Positions 33,605-44,159 of a stretch of 64,000 bases of DNA are shown here, one piece after another. The number at the start of each line of letters is the position of its first letter. Positions within the stretch are counted from its first letter, which is position 1. The stretch is from Agrypnia vestita. Its lineage: Eukaryota; Arthropoda; Insecta; Trichoptera; Phryganeidae. Under the pieces are notes generated by a model that searched no databases, was not told where the DNA came from, and saw only the letters and a program-made list of their open reading frames with translations. Location: contig JADDOH010005031.1 of assembly GCA_016648135.1 (NCBI GenBank), positions 124,001-188,000 of the forward strand. The letters run 5' to 3'. A program made the position numbers and the translations under genes.

Positions 33605-33764
33605 TTTTATCTCCTATTCCTATTAAAGAAGTATAGTATCGCAATTTGACCTCAAATTCAAAAAAAGATGAGAAGATGATGATATTTAATTTGTATCACA
33701 GAAATTAATTCTTAAAATCGGACTGAATTATCAATCTTACATACATACTCATGTATAAGTATTA

Positions 33765-34125
33765 TATAGAGTGTCTCGTAGCTAGTAGCGGAGTCTTCTA
33801 CTTAAATTTTGAATAGAAAATATTCTCTACACTTTGGGTGGAATGTCGATAGTTATGTAGATAAACGACAACAAGGATTGCATTATTTCTGACTAAATTT
33901 CTGCAAAATGTTGGAGCATCACTACAATAACTAATATGGAATATTAAAAATTCAAGTAAAATAATATGACAAAAACCTTACAAAAAGATATTTTTAAAAT
34001 TTCTGCAAGTATAACTTACTGTAGTAATAGTCCAACGTTTTACTGAAAATAAGTAAAAAAAAAATAATGCCAAAATTGTCACTTATCTCCGTAACTGTAG
34101 AAATTTAAAGAATATTTTCTATTAA
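33765..34125. mobile_element. Family I foldback, copy lacking its right end
   Basis: Left edge TATAGAGTGTCTCGTAGCTAG, then TTTTGAATAGAAAATAT, then AAATGTTGGAGCATCACTAC. The inverse blocks TAGTAATAGTCCAACGTTT and CTTATCTCCGTAACTG follow. The right terminus is lost next to a LINE relic. Confidence 0.65.
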
Positions 34126-34470
34126 AAATTGCACGAAAAGACCAAAATGGCCATCAAAATCTTGAATTTGTAAATTTAATAAAATCAATATGGTCATCAA
34201 GTGGTTACGATTCATTGAGGATCGTTGCCTTCTCGTGCAGTAGTTTTCGCCATATTTGTCACAGAAATATCCGTACACCAAGTTTTCTCGCGTCGTTCTT
34301 AATATAATTTCCCCAGCTTCTTCGAGGTCTTCCTCTTGATCGTTCCCCTTGGGGCTGCTGGTACAGTGCAATATATGGGTACCTTGGAGAAGGCATCCTT
34401 TGGACATGTCCTGTCCAGTGTAGTAGAGCGATTTTTATTATTGCCTTGATATCTAGTTCGATATACAAGA
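34126..34470 (-). pseudogene. LINE (RTE-like) C-terminal relic
   Basis: Minus strand 34468-34259 reads LHWTGHVQRMPSPRYP, then GERSRGRPRRSWGNYIKNDA. GHVxRM...RG(R)RPRxxWxxxI is the signature that closes RTE-type endonuclease/reverse-transcriptase ORFs. Overlapping openings in other frames are shadows. 5'-truncated and short. Confidence 0.75.
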
Positions 34471-36131
34471 CATAAAAATAAAACAGTATATGCGTTCATT
34501 TTTTTTTTCAATTCCACGGCTCTGTATTCTTTGTAATTCAATTCAATTTATTCAATAAGTAATACATGCATTACATAAACTATAATTAATTGCATATATA
34601 TATTATTCTATTTAATTAATTATCATGTATATTGTAACTTTTATTTAATTCTAAACATACAGAAAGAACTCTTGTCAAAATTGTAGGCAAATCCCGTTTA
34701 GGAAAACTCCCTCGGAGACATGGAATAGATATACCTACCTATATCCAAAGTGATATTGTTCAGCATAGCGATAACTTTTCCAATTGGCATAACCATCGGT
34801 AGGTTGGTTCTATATATTGTATAATGGAATGTGAAACAATCTATTTTGACTAATTCTTAGTCTTAATAAATTCTTAGGTCTTTGGCAATTGTTAGAAACA
34901 TACAAACCAATGCTCAGCATAATTTCAGAACAAACGATTAAAATGCGTATTCAGATGCACATTCTATCTAGTTTCTAAGCTACTGTAGTCAAGCATGCCC
35001 TGGAGAAACTCGGTTGAATAGAGATAGCTCAGAAACTACTTTTAGACTTTATGACAAGAGAGCTCATTCTACTACTTAAGCTCATGTGAAGCCAAGGAGT
35101 TGTAAAGGGTTCTCAGTACACGGGTATTTTAGAAAACCCTGGCAGTACGCAGAACAAATCCTAACACTTTCAATGCATTACCTCTGATCTGATATATATG
35201 TGATTGTAAAATGTCGGGATACTCACAAATCTAACGCCGAGGTCCTCAACATTTGACGTTCGTGTCAGATTTTGGTGGTTCAATTTGTAGCAATAGAAAG
35301 TAGTTTTTTGGACCCTAATGAATGAATTACCGAACACTTGGAAACATTAGGTTTGTTTCGTTTTTTCCATTCACAAATTTGATAGATCACTATATTTAAT
35401 ATATCTGCTTGAAAAAGATGAAAATCGTCCAAAATTGTCTCCATTTAGAAAAGCTTAAATACCTACCATAAATCGCGAGATTAAAAGTAAACTTTTAATA
35501 TTATGAATTAATGAAAACAAAGAATAAAAACAAATCTTAAATTCAAAACACAATGGATTTAATAAATATTGCCTATTACAATGTAGTAGTTTATTACGCA
35601 ACATCTAAAAAGACTATTAGATTCCTGCACCCATGACCATGACCAAAAAACGCAATTACTTTCGTTTCAAACTCGAAAAAATCGAAAATCAAACTGGAAA
35701 AATTAATGTACCCTCTTAATTCGAATGTACGACTAGGTTATCTAGAATAAATAAGTGAGTAAAAAATTGCAAAAGTTTCCATGAATTTTCAACTATGAAA
35801 GGGTTTTATGTCACTGGTTTCAAAACATTATATTTCTAAAATCGTACAACGTACGGTGGCGTAAAGCGCCCTTGAGTTGAATATTCAGCAAATGGTGCTC
35901 TCGTCACTATAATATGTAATAAAAGTATATCGAGCGCACACAAGTTGAAATCAGATTATTTTATGTTACTGATACTATGTGTTCAGTTGCGGGGATGAAA
36001 TTCGAGTCTTGAAAGTCACTGAAAATGTTTTAAATTTACCCAACCGAAAATGGAAATGTGTCAACTATGTATGATAAACAAAGAATAAGAAAAATAGTGT
36101 TATTTGAATTTCGTTTAGTTAAACATATATT
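34471..36131. other. 1.7 kb with no recognisable gene
   Basis: AT-rich, with no openings above 60 codons apart from the relic's edge. I see no repeats or control elements that I can name. Confidence 0.5.
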
Positions 36132-36680
36132 TTTACTCCCTTTATATTAACCCGTGGCGTCTGCTTGCTTGCTTGCGGGCTTGCCGTCAAAAAAACTTTG
36201 GATCGATTTTTGACCCTTTTCCCGTGGTCCAATCGACCTGAAACTTGGCAAGTAGACTCGTGGGGACGATCAAAAAGATTCATCAAATTTTCGTTAAAAA
36301 AAATTAATAATTATAGTATAATTTCGGATTTTTAGAAATTTTATTGGTTTTTTCAAATTGGAATCTTTAAAAAAGTTTGATTAGCAACGGCGGCCCGATA
36401 ACGTCGCGGAATATTTTCTAAATTTGAATTACTCCGTCGGTATACATAATAGGTACTTCACTACGAATGTCGAAAATCTAAATTGACTGACAAATGTTTT
36501 TAGAATTTAATCTTCAAAGCATGAAGTGTCTTATCAAAGCTCAAAACATCTGACATTTTAGAAATATATTAAATTACTGCAAGATAAGTGTTATGTTATA
36601 TGTTTCAATTCGTCTTTAATTGTTGTTATATTTTACAAAGAAAGGGAGTATAATAAAAACTTGGTTTTTATGGGTTACTT
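36132..36680 (+). mobile_element. Family A element, copy 2 (long form)
   Basis: It starts TTTACTCCCTTTATATTAAC and ends AAAGAAAGGGAGTATAATAA through TTTTTATGGGTTA. The long form includes a 250-bp inner segment (GGCGGCCCGATAACGTCGCG, then CTCCGTCGGTATAC) that copy 1 lacks and copies 4 and 5 share in inverse orientation. Confidence 0.8.
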
Positions 36681-37471
36681 TTTTTATTATTCCCGTTCAA
36701 ATAAAAATCATTCATATGTCGGTCAAAGCTTGTTCCGCTCTTATCAATGCTGGTAGGTACGTAAGATAAAACAGATTTCTATCGATTGACGGTTTAACTT
36801 GGAGATGGTTATCGGTTACTAAGGTAAAGCAGTATTTTGTCGACTTTATCGACAATTTATAAATCAAGATGGCGCTGAGGAGCGTTGTGTCAGGGTGAGG
36901 ATGTAGGTGTGGTATTTTATCATGTAGGGTATTTACCTATTATTCTCATGAAAATACCTCGATGTTATATTTATATTTACTTAGATGTTTAGCTACAAAA
37001 ATGCGTTAGAATATTTCGTAATATTTATTTATTAATTTTTATTTTCACGTTGACCTTTTTAAAGATTTTTTGAAAGCAAAAAGATTTTGGAAAAACGTGC
37101 ACTGGGAATGTTGCGTCTGAGACACGGAGTTCCACGAGAATGGAAACGGTGCGGCCATTTTTTTAAAAATATTTTTCAATAAAATAATAGTTTAATATGC
37201 CTGTTGTAATTGCTAAGAAAAAAACATCATAAAAAAAATCACCAATTTTCTATCTAGATTTCTGGCTCCCAGATTTGTGTAAACACTTAAATTATATTTT
37301 TTCCTTAATCAACATTTTATTATTTCGGAACTTTTTTTATGTAGGTATTTGGGGTCAATATATTTATGACTTTTATTTTATTAAACTGTAAAATTGTATT
37401 TTATTTATTAAATAGACACTTAGGAATATGCCATTGTAATAGTTAAATGTCAACATCCAACAATAAAAAAA
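36681..37471. other. No gene recognised
   Basis: A mixed AT-rich region. 36840-36900 is somewhat G+C-richer but has no reading frame. Confidence 0.5.
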
Positions 37472-37805
37472 TCATCCAATACTAATATGTAAAGAGTTCG
37501 TGGGTGTGTAAGTTTGGATGTAGGAGATAATCTCCGAAACTACTAATCCGATTTCAAAAATTCTTTTACCAATATTTAGAACGGACTTTCAGGGTAGCTG
37601 TATAATACCCAGATAAAATTAAAGAGCTTTTCGTGGTCACCATTTTTACAACTAAAGTCGAGAAAAAACGGTCGAGCGAATGCTTTTTTTACGAACGCTA
37701 CTTTAACAGTAAGAGATAAGTAAATGTTTCCTATAGAGAAGTTGTAGAACTCAAAAAGGCCTATAAAAAAGTTAAGGTTAATTCACAAATTGATAAAATA
37801 CGTAT
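37472..37805 (+). mobile_element. Lep1-like Helitron, copy 3 (3'-truncated)
   Basis: It starts TCATCCAATACTAATATGTA and follows the family to TTCACAAATTGATAAAATAC. The hairpin and CTAG end are missing. Confidence 0.7.
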
Positions 37806-38085
37806 ACAAGATTAATTTTGATCTGTGGGGGGTAATTTAAGTAGGTAATGTTAAATTCTTAACAAAATAAATTAACCTATCGTCAGGAAAATTTTATGTA
37901 GATAAAAATTGCCTTTCATACAGCATTGTTTGAACGAGTAGTTTAGATTATATTGATTTTTTACTGATACTCTTACAGTTTCAAACTGAATTTTTTCTCA
38001 ATTGAAAAATATTTTACGAATATTTGTTTCTATTGCAAAATACGTATTCAATGCAGGTATGGTACGATATTGGTGTTTAAATTTT

Positions 38086-38625
38086 AAAGCGGGGGAAACG
38101 AGCGACGCCATTCGGGCACTGACGGTCGCACGCAGAGGATTGTTTATAAATAAAGTGATAATTACTGAACAAGATCGGGTATTCAATTTCTTCCTTATTT
38201 CAAAGATAACTTATCATACTCAGGAAGTGATTATACCACAGTGGCGCAGCCGATAAAAAGAGATCTACACTCAGAGAAAGAAAAAAAGGAATTTGGAATT
38301 TACGTGTATTAAAACTCAGCAAGAAAAAAATAATCTACCTACTTCTTGGATTGGTTTTTTTTGTACATGTAACTGGATTGGATGGGACTGCTGGGAAGGA
38401 GAAGAAGAAGAAAGAAGAATAACAAGGATATTCGGAAGTCTTCGGCAGAGTGAGTCATCGACAATTCAGCAAAATCGTCAGGGTGCGAGACCGGGCAAGG
38501 TCATCGGCAATCCAGGAGGGAGGATCGTCAGGAAGAAGACGACAAGACGGAGGAAAAGAAGGGAACAAGGACGTCGGAAAAGGAGCCGTCAGTGCCCGAA
38601 TGGCGTCGCTCGTTTCCCCCGCTTC
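38086..38625 (+). mobile_element. LTR-retrotransposon leader flanked by a 39-bp inverted repeat
   Basis: Arms 38087-38125 and 38586-38624 are exact inverse copies (AAGCGGGGGAAACGAGCGAC...). Between them, AATAAAGTGATAATTACTGA is a polyadenylation-like LTR segment. ACCACA then ends at 38240 and is followed by TGGCGCAGCCGATAAAA (38242 on), a plausible primer-binding site of the tRNA-Ser type known from 17.6/297 gypsy elements. A purine-rich leader follows (AAGGAGAAGAAGAAG...). No gag or pol is left, and the openings here (38002-38256, 38293-38745, 38450-38761) are LTR or leader sequence, not proteins. Confidence 0.55.
38242..38258 (+). other. Putative retrotransposon primer-binding site
   Basis: TGGCGCAGCCGATAAAA begins with the TGG expected of a PBS and sits two bases after a CA that could end an LTR. 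Confidence 0.5.
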
Positions 38626-39217
38626 CTACCGCATGCATTCATCTCTTTCACACTATCACTACGCACTCCTCATACACCATTCTATCACACTATTGTATAT
38701 CAAATTGAAAAGTCCGACATTTTCACGACAAAAGTTGCCACATGAAAGTGTATATTTTTAGGTTAACATTTCCTATTAAAAAGGTCACATGTTTGTATGC
38801 ATAATATATTATATCTGCGGTTCCAATTTCCAGATCGCATGCTGGCGTGGAGTGAGCACGTGTGTGGGTGTATTGCATGTCTGTGTAGGATTTCCACGAG
38901 ATGAAAAACATCTCAAATAACACCGTGGGAGACTCCTTTTCCACGAACCGCTTCATGTGAAAAATGGACCAACTCTCACAGTCAGTCGTGATAATATTTT
39001 CTCGATGTTGATATTATTTTATTTGGCTGTGATGTTATATAATTGTACGGGCTGATTTTTTGATCAAAAATGTTTTGTGTACCGAAACAAAGGCATATGA
39101 GTCGCTTCACGCTAGACAGTAATGTAGTATGTTAGTGCGTAGCATCTTCACGAATAATTGTTATTTTAACGCATTGATTGTGAATATTGTTAAACCATTT
39201 TTAAAACTTTCCGAAGT
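38626..39217. other. No gene recognised
   Basis: 38626-38770 continues the repeat next to the inverted arm (CCTACCGCATGCATTCATCT). The remainder is AT-rich with openings (38723-38956 minus, 39129-39311 plus) that carry no domain. Confidence 0.4.
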
Positions 39218-39220
39218 TTC

Positions 39221-40018
39221 TGAGTGGTTTTCCGTTAATTCGAACCCGATAATTCGAAATTTTTGGATAAAAAAATCTCAAAATGTTTGTTTTATAGTAG
39301 ATGAACCCTGAAAATTCGAAAACCACGGTAATAAGTAATTAGAAATAATTATTAGCCCCTGATACCGTAAATTTAGGTCCTATAATTCGATTTTTCTGGA
39401 AATTTGACGAAATAAAAATAAAAAAATCGATTTTTTCGCAAGTGAGAATAGCAAATATTTCAATATCGGATGGGTTGGTACTTAAGTTATATCTACTTTA
39501 GTAATATAAATGTTACCATCTTTGTACTAGCGTAATAAATATTGCGTTTTCGAAATGATTTCTTGAAATATGCAAAAAATACAGACGTTTTTCAAAAAGT
39601 TAATGACTTTCTTCATGAATTTTACGATTTTGGCCGAATTTCGCAATCGCATGGTGATTTTTATTACTTCCTTTTTTTTAACTCGTAGCGTCTGCTGCTT
39701 GCTTGACGAAAAAACTTTGGATCGTTTTTTATCCGTTTTCCCGTGATCCAATCGAGCTGAAACTTTGCAAGTAGACTCGTGGCGACGATCAAAAAGATCT
39801 ATCAAATTTTCTTTAAAAAAAAAAAAATTATAGTATAATTTTGGATTTTTCAAATTTTTAATGGTTTTTTCATACAAATCAGTAAGTTGTATGGAGATTC
39901 CGACGCATATGGTGGACACGAAATCCGAAAATCAGAAAGGGAGTATTGTAAAAACTTGTTTTTTATGGGTTGCTTTTTATTTTTGTACCTTGAATTTCGA
40001 ATTAACGAGAATCAACTG
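39221..40018. mobile_element. pogo/Tigger-like element relic, interrupted by family A
   Basis: The right end reads CAGTTGATTCTCGTTAATTCG on the minus strand with TA outside (40019-40020); the left end reads GAGTGGTTTTCCGTTAATTCG. CAGTTGANTCTCGTTAATTCG-type inverted repeats and ATAATTCGAA inner repeats are typical of pogo-type elements with TA targets. No transposase is readable. A family A copy is inserted at 39664-39976. The 130-codon minus-strand opening (39527-39919) spans the junction of the two elements and is chance. Confidence 0.55.
39664..39976 (+). mobile_element. Family A element, copy 3 (short form)
   Basis: TACTTCCTTTTTTTTAACTC at the start and CAGAAAGGGAGTATTGTAAA through TTTTTATGGGTTG at the end, with the common AACTCGTAGCGTCTGCTGCT and CGTGATCCAATCGAGCTGAA blocks. 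Nested inside the pogo-like relic, hence younger than it. Confidence 0.75.
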
Positions 40019-40020
40019 TA

Positions 40021-40714
40021 GGTAATATATTAAAATATACCGCTTGCTTTTTTCTTCACGTAATAGTTTCAGCTGATGAAAGGCAGAATTATTATTTTTA
40101 TTAAGATGAGATTAATATTATTTTATTCACAATATATAAAATTGAATAGGGTTTAAAATTTACGTAAAAAAATTCTGTGATTTATTACGAGGGGGTGATT
40201 AATTACTTTTAATTCTTATTAGGGAACCTACATATTAATTGGACAATTTGAACTCGGAACAAATTGGAAAATTTTTGAAAAAAAAGAGGCCGCGTCATGT
40301 CTATTTCCAGAGCTCCACCTCCGTGAGTGAGACGCAACTTTTCCCGGTGGACGTTTGTTAGAGACATAGAAAAAGGCATATAATTATTCAGAAATGAAAT
40401 ATCTACAATATAGCGTATCCATTTTGGATAAAAACGTTTTTTTATAAAATTGGGAACAATTTAAAAACAACTATTTTTGATGAATCTATTACATAACACT
40501 TTCGAGCCCGTCACCATAAATGCCCGTTAGCTAAATTTTTGATTTTTCAAAGATTTTTATTTCACGAGTTACCGCTTAGTGTATCGTTGATAGCTCTTTG
40601 AAAATGGCATAAAAATGTATAACTTATATAAGACTACTACTTTGTTTTAAAAAATACTTCTATACACACAATATATGAAAGTAACAAACAAAACAATATA
40701 TGAAAGTACTTCTA
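40021..40714. other. No gene recognised
   Basis: 40040-40150 is a diverged relative of the sequence flanking the 13091 palindrome. The remainder is AT-rich. Confidence 0.4.
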
Positions 40715-41240
40715 AGAATGCAGTTACTGGATTTTGTCCCCAGAGGAATGATTACTTAATGAAGTATAAGTTATATAAATTAACATCGTCTCACAGAGAC
40801 GATGTTAATTTATAAATATATGAGAAAAGTGGAAGGAAATCTCTTATACGATACGAAAGATTATATCTGTTAAAAGGAATATAGCTTAAAAAAATCCACT
40901 TTAAAAAATAGAATATACCTAGAGGTATCATTACTAGTTACGAAAGCTGTGTATAGTAACTTGTTAATGAGAAAAAATCAACATATGTCTCTAACAGAGA
41001 CCATAGTTATATTATATATGAAAGGTTCTTGATTCGAACATATATATAGAAATTTCAAAATTTGATAATGTCTGGATGTTCTTACGGTGGAATTGGTGAT
41101 CGTTGCATTGTGTATAGTGATCACCTTAGCTAACTCATACAGGTTATAAGCCCTGAGCCATCGTATAAAATACTTCCATACACTTTCCTTCTTTATGAAT
41201 TAGCTTCGTCTGTGTGAGACTTCTATAATTTATCCTTAAT
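40715..41240. repeat. Family B MITE, long copy
   Basis: It begins GTTACTGGATTTTGTCCCCA, contains an 18-bp-arm perfect hairpin around GTCTCACAGAGAC (40775-40813), the GGATGTTCTTACGGTGG and GGAATTGGTGATCG blocks, and ends TTAGCTTCGTCTGTGTGAGAC. A second internal GTCTCTAACAGAGAC lies at 40988. No ORF. Confidence 0.7.
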
Positions 41241-41989
41241 AAATTTGTTTTAAATATATGCTTTTTTTATTGATATTAATTACCTACTAAAGGTTGCAAA
41301 AATGATTCATTTCCGTCATTCAAAAATGATTCATTAGATATTACAAATCGATATCATAAAAAAAGTAATTATTACCGTGTAAGCCGATTGTATTAGAATT
41401 GCATTGATTATTAAGATTATTTGCCGGTTTGAATCCGTGAGAATTGCAGCCACTTCGACGAATACTTTTTACGTATATTCTGACGTGTTAAAACGCGGCA
41501 AACGCCATTCGTTTGTTTGAAATAACAGCGTCATCATAACCTCACTTTTACCAGAGACATTCTGTGCCCGTGTCAAACGAAAAGGAAACGTGAGAACCGA
41601 TCGCAGATGACAACAATGGTGAAGTTAATGAACTGAGAATACAAAATGGCGAGTTCCAACCGGTAGACATGAATAACAAAGATATTCTGAAATGATAAAG
41701 TTGATTCAATCGCGAAGTACCTAACTGCCTATTAGATAATTATTCGACTTCATTTTTGAATATGAACCCTAACGAAAACGTTACAGTCACTTCCAAGTCA
41801 TTTCTTCATACCTTTGAAGCTTGAGCGCTTCGCTCGCAAGGACTTCTCAATCATCCTAAATATGTAAGTTAAGAAGTCGGCGATTAGTCAAGTGTGTATT
41901 GCGTGTTCAAAAAATGAACCTACAATTACATAACCATCTTCAGTAAAGTACTCGATACAAAAGTCAGGGTAGTCTTTTTGAAGTTATAA
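41241..41989. other. No gene recognised
   Basis: 41400-41700 is slightly G+C-richer, without an ORF or repeat I can identify. Confidence 0.45.
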
Positions 41990-42110
41990 TTTCTTTTGAC
42001 GCATTAGGGTAAATTTTTTTACTGTAACGGAAGTTGCACACGCAGCGTGTAGTGGAACATGTAGCGGAAATGCGATACCATAACTAACCATGCCATTTTG
42101 AATTCTTGTC
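41990..42110. repeat. GTAGCGGAAATGCG repeat, copy 2
   Basis: TTTTGACGCATT, then GCAGCGTGTAGTGGAACATG, TAGCGGAAATGCGA and CCATTTTGAAT parallel 15290-15440 in order. Confidence 0.6.
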
Positions 42111-42129
42111 AGCTGTCAGATTCTGTTTC

Positions 42130-42405
42130 ATGTTTCAATCGTTTGAATGAAATTTTATCAATTTGTGTATTAACCTTAACATATAGATATATGTCGTCAC
42201 GGACATTTTTATAGAAATTTTTAAGTTCTACATCTTCTTCATAGAAAGTATTTAAATATCTCTTACTGTTAAGGCAGCGTTCGTAAAAAAATTAACTTTT
42301 TCGTCGACTTTAGTTGTAAAATAGGTCACCACGAAAAGCCCTTTTATTTTAACGGGATAATATATAACCTATATCTACCCTGAAACTCCATTCTAAATAT
42401 TGGTT
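42130..42405 (-). mobile_element. Lep1-like Helitron, copy 4 (both ends lost)
   Basis: The inverse of the family body, from CAATTTGTGTATTAACCTTA through TTTCGTCGACTTTAGTTGTA to CATTCTAAATATTGG. It abuts a family C fragment directly. Confidence 0.7.
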
Positions 42406-42409
42406 AAAC

Positions 42410-42766
42410 ACATAAATTGTAAATAAACATACAGATTATGCAATAATTTTGATAAGTTTAGTACAATCGTTTCTTTTGTAATATTATTGAAAAAAAGGAC
42501 ACCCACGAGACCATTCAGTCATAAATAACCCACAAAGTGTAGCAATTTTCTTTATTTTTAAAGCATCGTAAGTTTGGTAGTTTATTAATTAAAAACATAA
42601 TTCAGTTTGCGTCATTTTAATAAGATATCTGTATTTAAAATATATGTAACCTGATGAATAAATTTTAAAATGATATATTTCCATACAAAAATACGATAAA
42701 AACGCAAGAGAAGATATGAGAAAAATGGTGAAAAATGCGCACTCTGGCGGACTATCGGCTTAAGTG
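42410..42766. mobile_element. Family C foldback, right-arm fragment
   Basis: It follows the right arm of the 13091-14206 palindrome (AACATACAGATTATGCAATA, CATTCAGTCATAAATAACCC, AAAATATATGTAACCTGATG). It ends TATCGGCTTAA, the family edge with TTAA. Confidence 0.75.
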
Positions 42767-43339
42767 AATGTGGTAATATGTCCGGACATCTGCGTAATAA
42801 AATTCATCATTTGATATTGTTTTCATCGGAATTATCGAGGCGTGTATCGGCAAATAGAACGGGGGGGATGAGCGAAGTTTACGTGCAACATTCAAGAAAA
42901 AACACTTACCGGTTGTTATTTCGTTTTTGTTTGTTCGATAATCACATAAGCTTGTAATATTCAGTGATTGTTAATGTTTTCTCTGCTAATTTATTAAAAT
43001 ATTTAAAAATTAGCAGACAGAGATAAAATATATTATTTTGCGGCACAGGTTGACTTCAAGGATGTGCTGTGTACCTATACACGTTAATAGTTTGCGTGAA
43101 CGATATCTATGCGAGTAAAAGACAAAGTTATACGACCACTTTACACTAGACGGTAATGCAACAACGCGTTTGACGCATTCTATCGGTTAAGTACACCGCG
43201 CGCAGCGTATTTATTATATATTTTTAAACTTTCCAAAAATTTTGTGGTTATCCATTAAATTAATGTAATAAAATACCTGCACTCTTAAACTTTAAAATAA
43301 ATAAAGTATATAAAAATTAAACTAGACGTATTCGTTAAC
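42767..43339. other. No gene recognised
   Basis: AT-rich, with a small G-rich run at 42862 (GGGGGGGATG). No supported features. Confidence 0.45.
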
Positions 43340-43785
43340 GAGGTTTGATAAAAAAATTGCCACAATTTTTTATCGTGTTAAAACGCTTGTCCCTGACATA
43401 TTGGATGATTACTTTACTGTTGTTCGTTGGAAAGGTACGTGTTTTGGCGTGCTCAGTGATTATTTACCTACGGAAAAATGGAAAACAAATTCTAAAATTC
43501 TTGGCAATAAACAACACCGCTATGATACCTCAGCCTCCGTACTCATCGGTCATGGCCCTTTACGAATTCTTCGTGTTTCCGATGATGAAGAAAAATCACG
43601 AAAAAACAACATTTTGCCAACATTGTGATTGAATTGATGAAGAAGCTAAACGCCATATTGAAAAATGCTTTCTTGAAGTCCTTAGAAGATTAGAAAATGC
43701 TCTGATCCAATTGTATTATATCTGATGGAGACTATTTTGATGGGGATATAATAAATATTGATGATTAAATAAATATTATTGGAGA
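43340..43785 (+). pseudogene. mariner-like transposase C-terminal relic
   Basis: Plus strand: PQPPYSSVMALYEFFVFPMM (about 43528-43590) corresponds to the third-aspartate region PPYSPDxAPxDFFLFPxxK, with both aspartates lost (S-V-M-A-L-Y-E). Further on, in another frame, IDEEAKRHIEKCFLEVL and then DGDYFDGDIINIDD before a stop at 43768 form the standard C-terminus of such proteins. An upstream VRWKG block may be the VWWDWKG motif. Overlapping openings (43345-43632 and 43401-43628) are partial readings. Clearly dead. Confidence 0.7.
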
Positions 43786-44159
43786 ACAATTAAAATTCCC
43801 GTCCTACATAAGCATTATTTTACATTAATTATATTTCGATAATATTAGGCGCTTGGTAAATAACATTCCTTCTTTCATTTATCGATTCGTTAGTGTTTGT
43901 CCGTCGTGTCGGAAATATAGTGTTATCGCAACAGTCCCACGTTAAATTAGTCGAAATGTTTTAAACAAAGGGAGTTAGTTTCTTCAAATGAATAATTACT
44001 TAAATTATGAATTTTTAAAGAACTTCAAATGTAAATATGTACTTTCACGCCTTTCATACGTATAGATATATTGGTAATTAATAAACACTAGCAATAATTC
44101 ATGAAAATTACGTATTTTTACTACATATTTCGGCCGCAAAATGAGGCTTTGAAAATAAC
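43786..44159. other. No gene recognised
   Basis: An AT-rich spacer. A 66-codon minus-strand opening (44005-44205) reads into the minisatellite and is not supported. Confidence 0.45.

Larger units (their letters stand above)
32373..33734. mobile_element. Foldback mariner relic with inverted N-terminal arms
   Basis: Left arm 32373-32611 and right arm 33530-33734 are inverted copies of about 205-240 bp, starting GATAATTCAGTCCGAT. Both contain an upstream region and the first codons of a mariner transposase reading towards the centre. The 0.9-kb interior carries more of the transposase on the left, the short repeat H, and a separate inserted element (32950-33342). This is best read as a mariner whose 5' end was duplicated in inverse orientation. 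Confidence 0.7.

Noticed and set aside
38293..38745. 150-codon opening rich in Arg, Lys and Glu
   Set aside because: The purine-rich retrotransposon leader and the inverted arm give charged low-complexity peptides in two frames; no gag or pol motif.
39527..39919. 130-codon minus-strand opening
   Set aside because: Spans the junction between a pogo-like relic and family A copy 3; no other copy of either has it.
43345..43632. Intact 95-residue gene
   Set aside because: Its second half matches a mariner catalytic region with the key aspartates lost and continues in another frame, so it is a relic.
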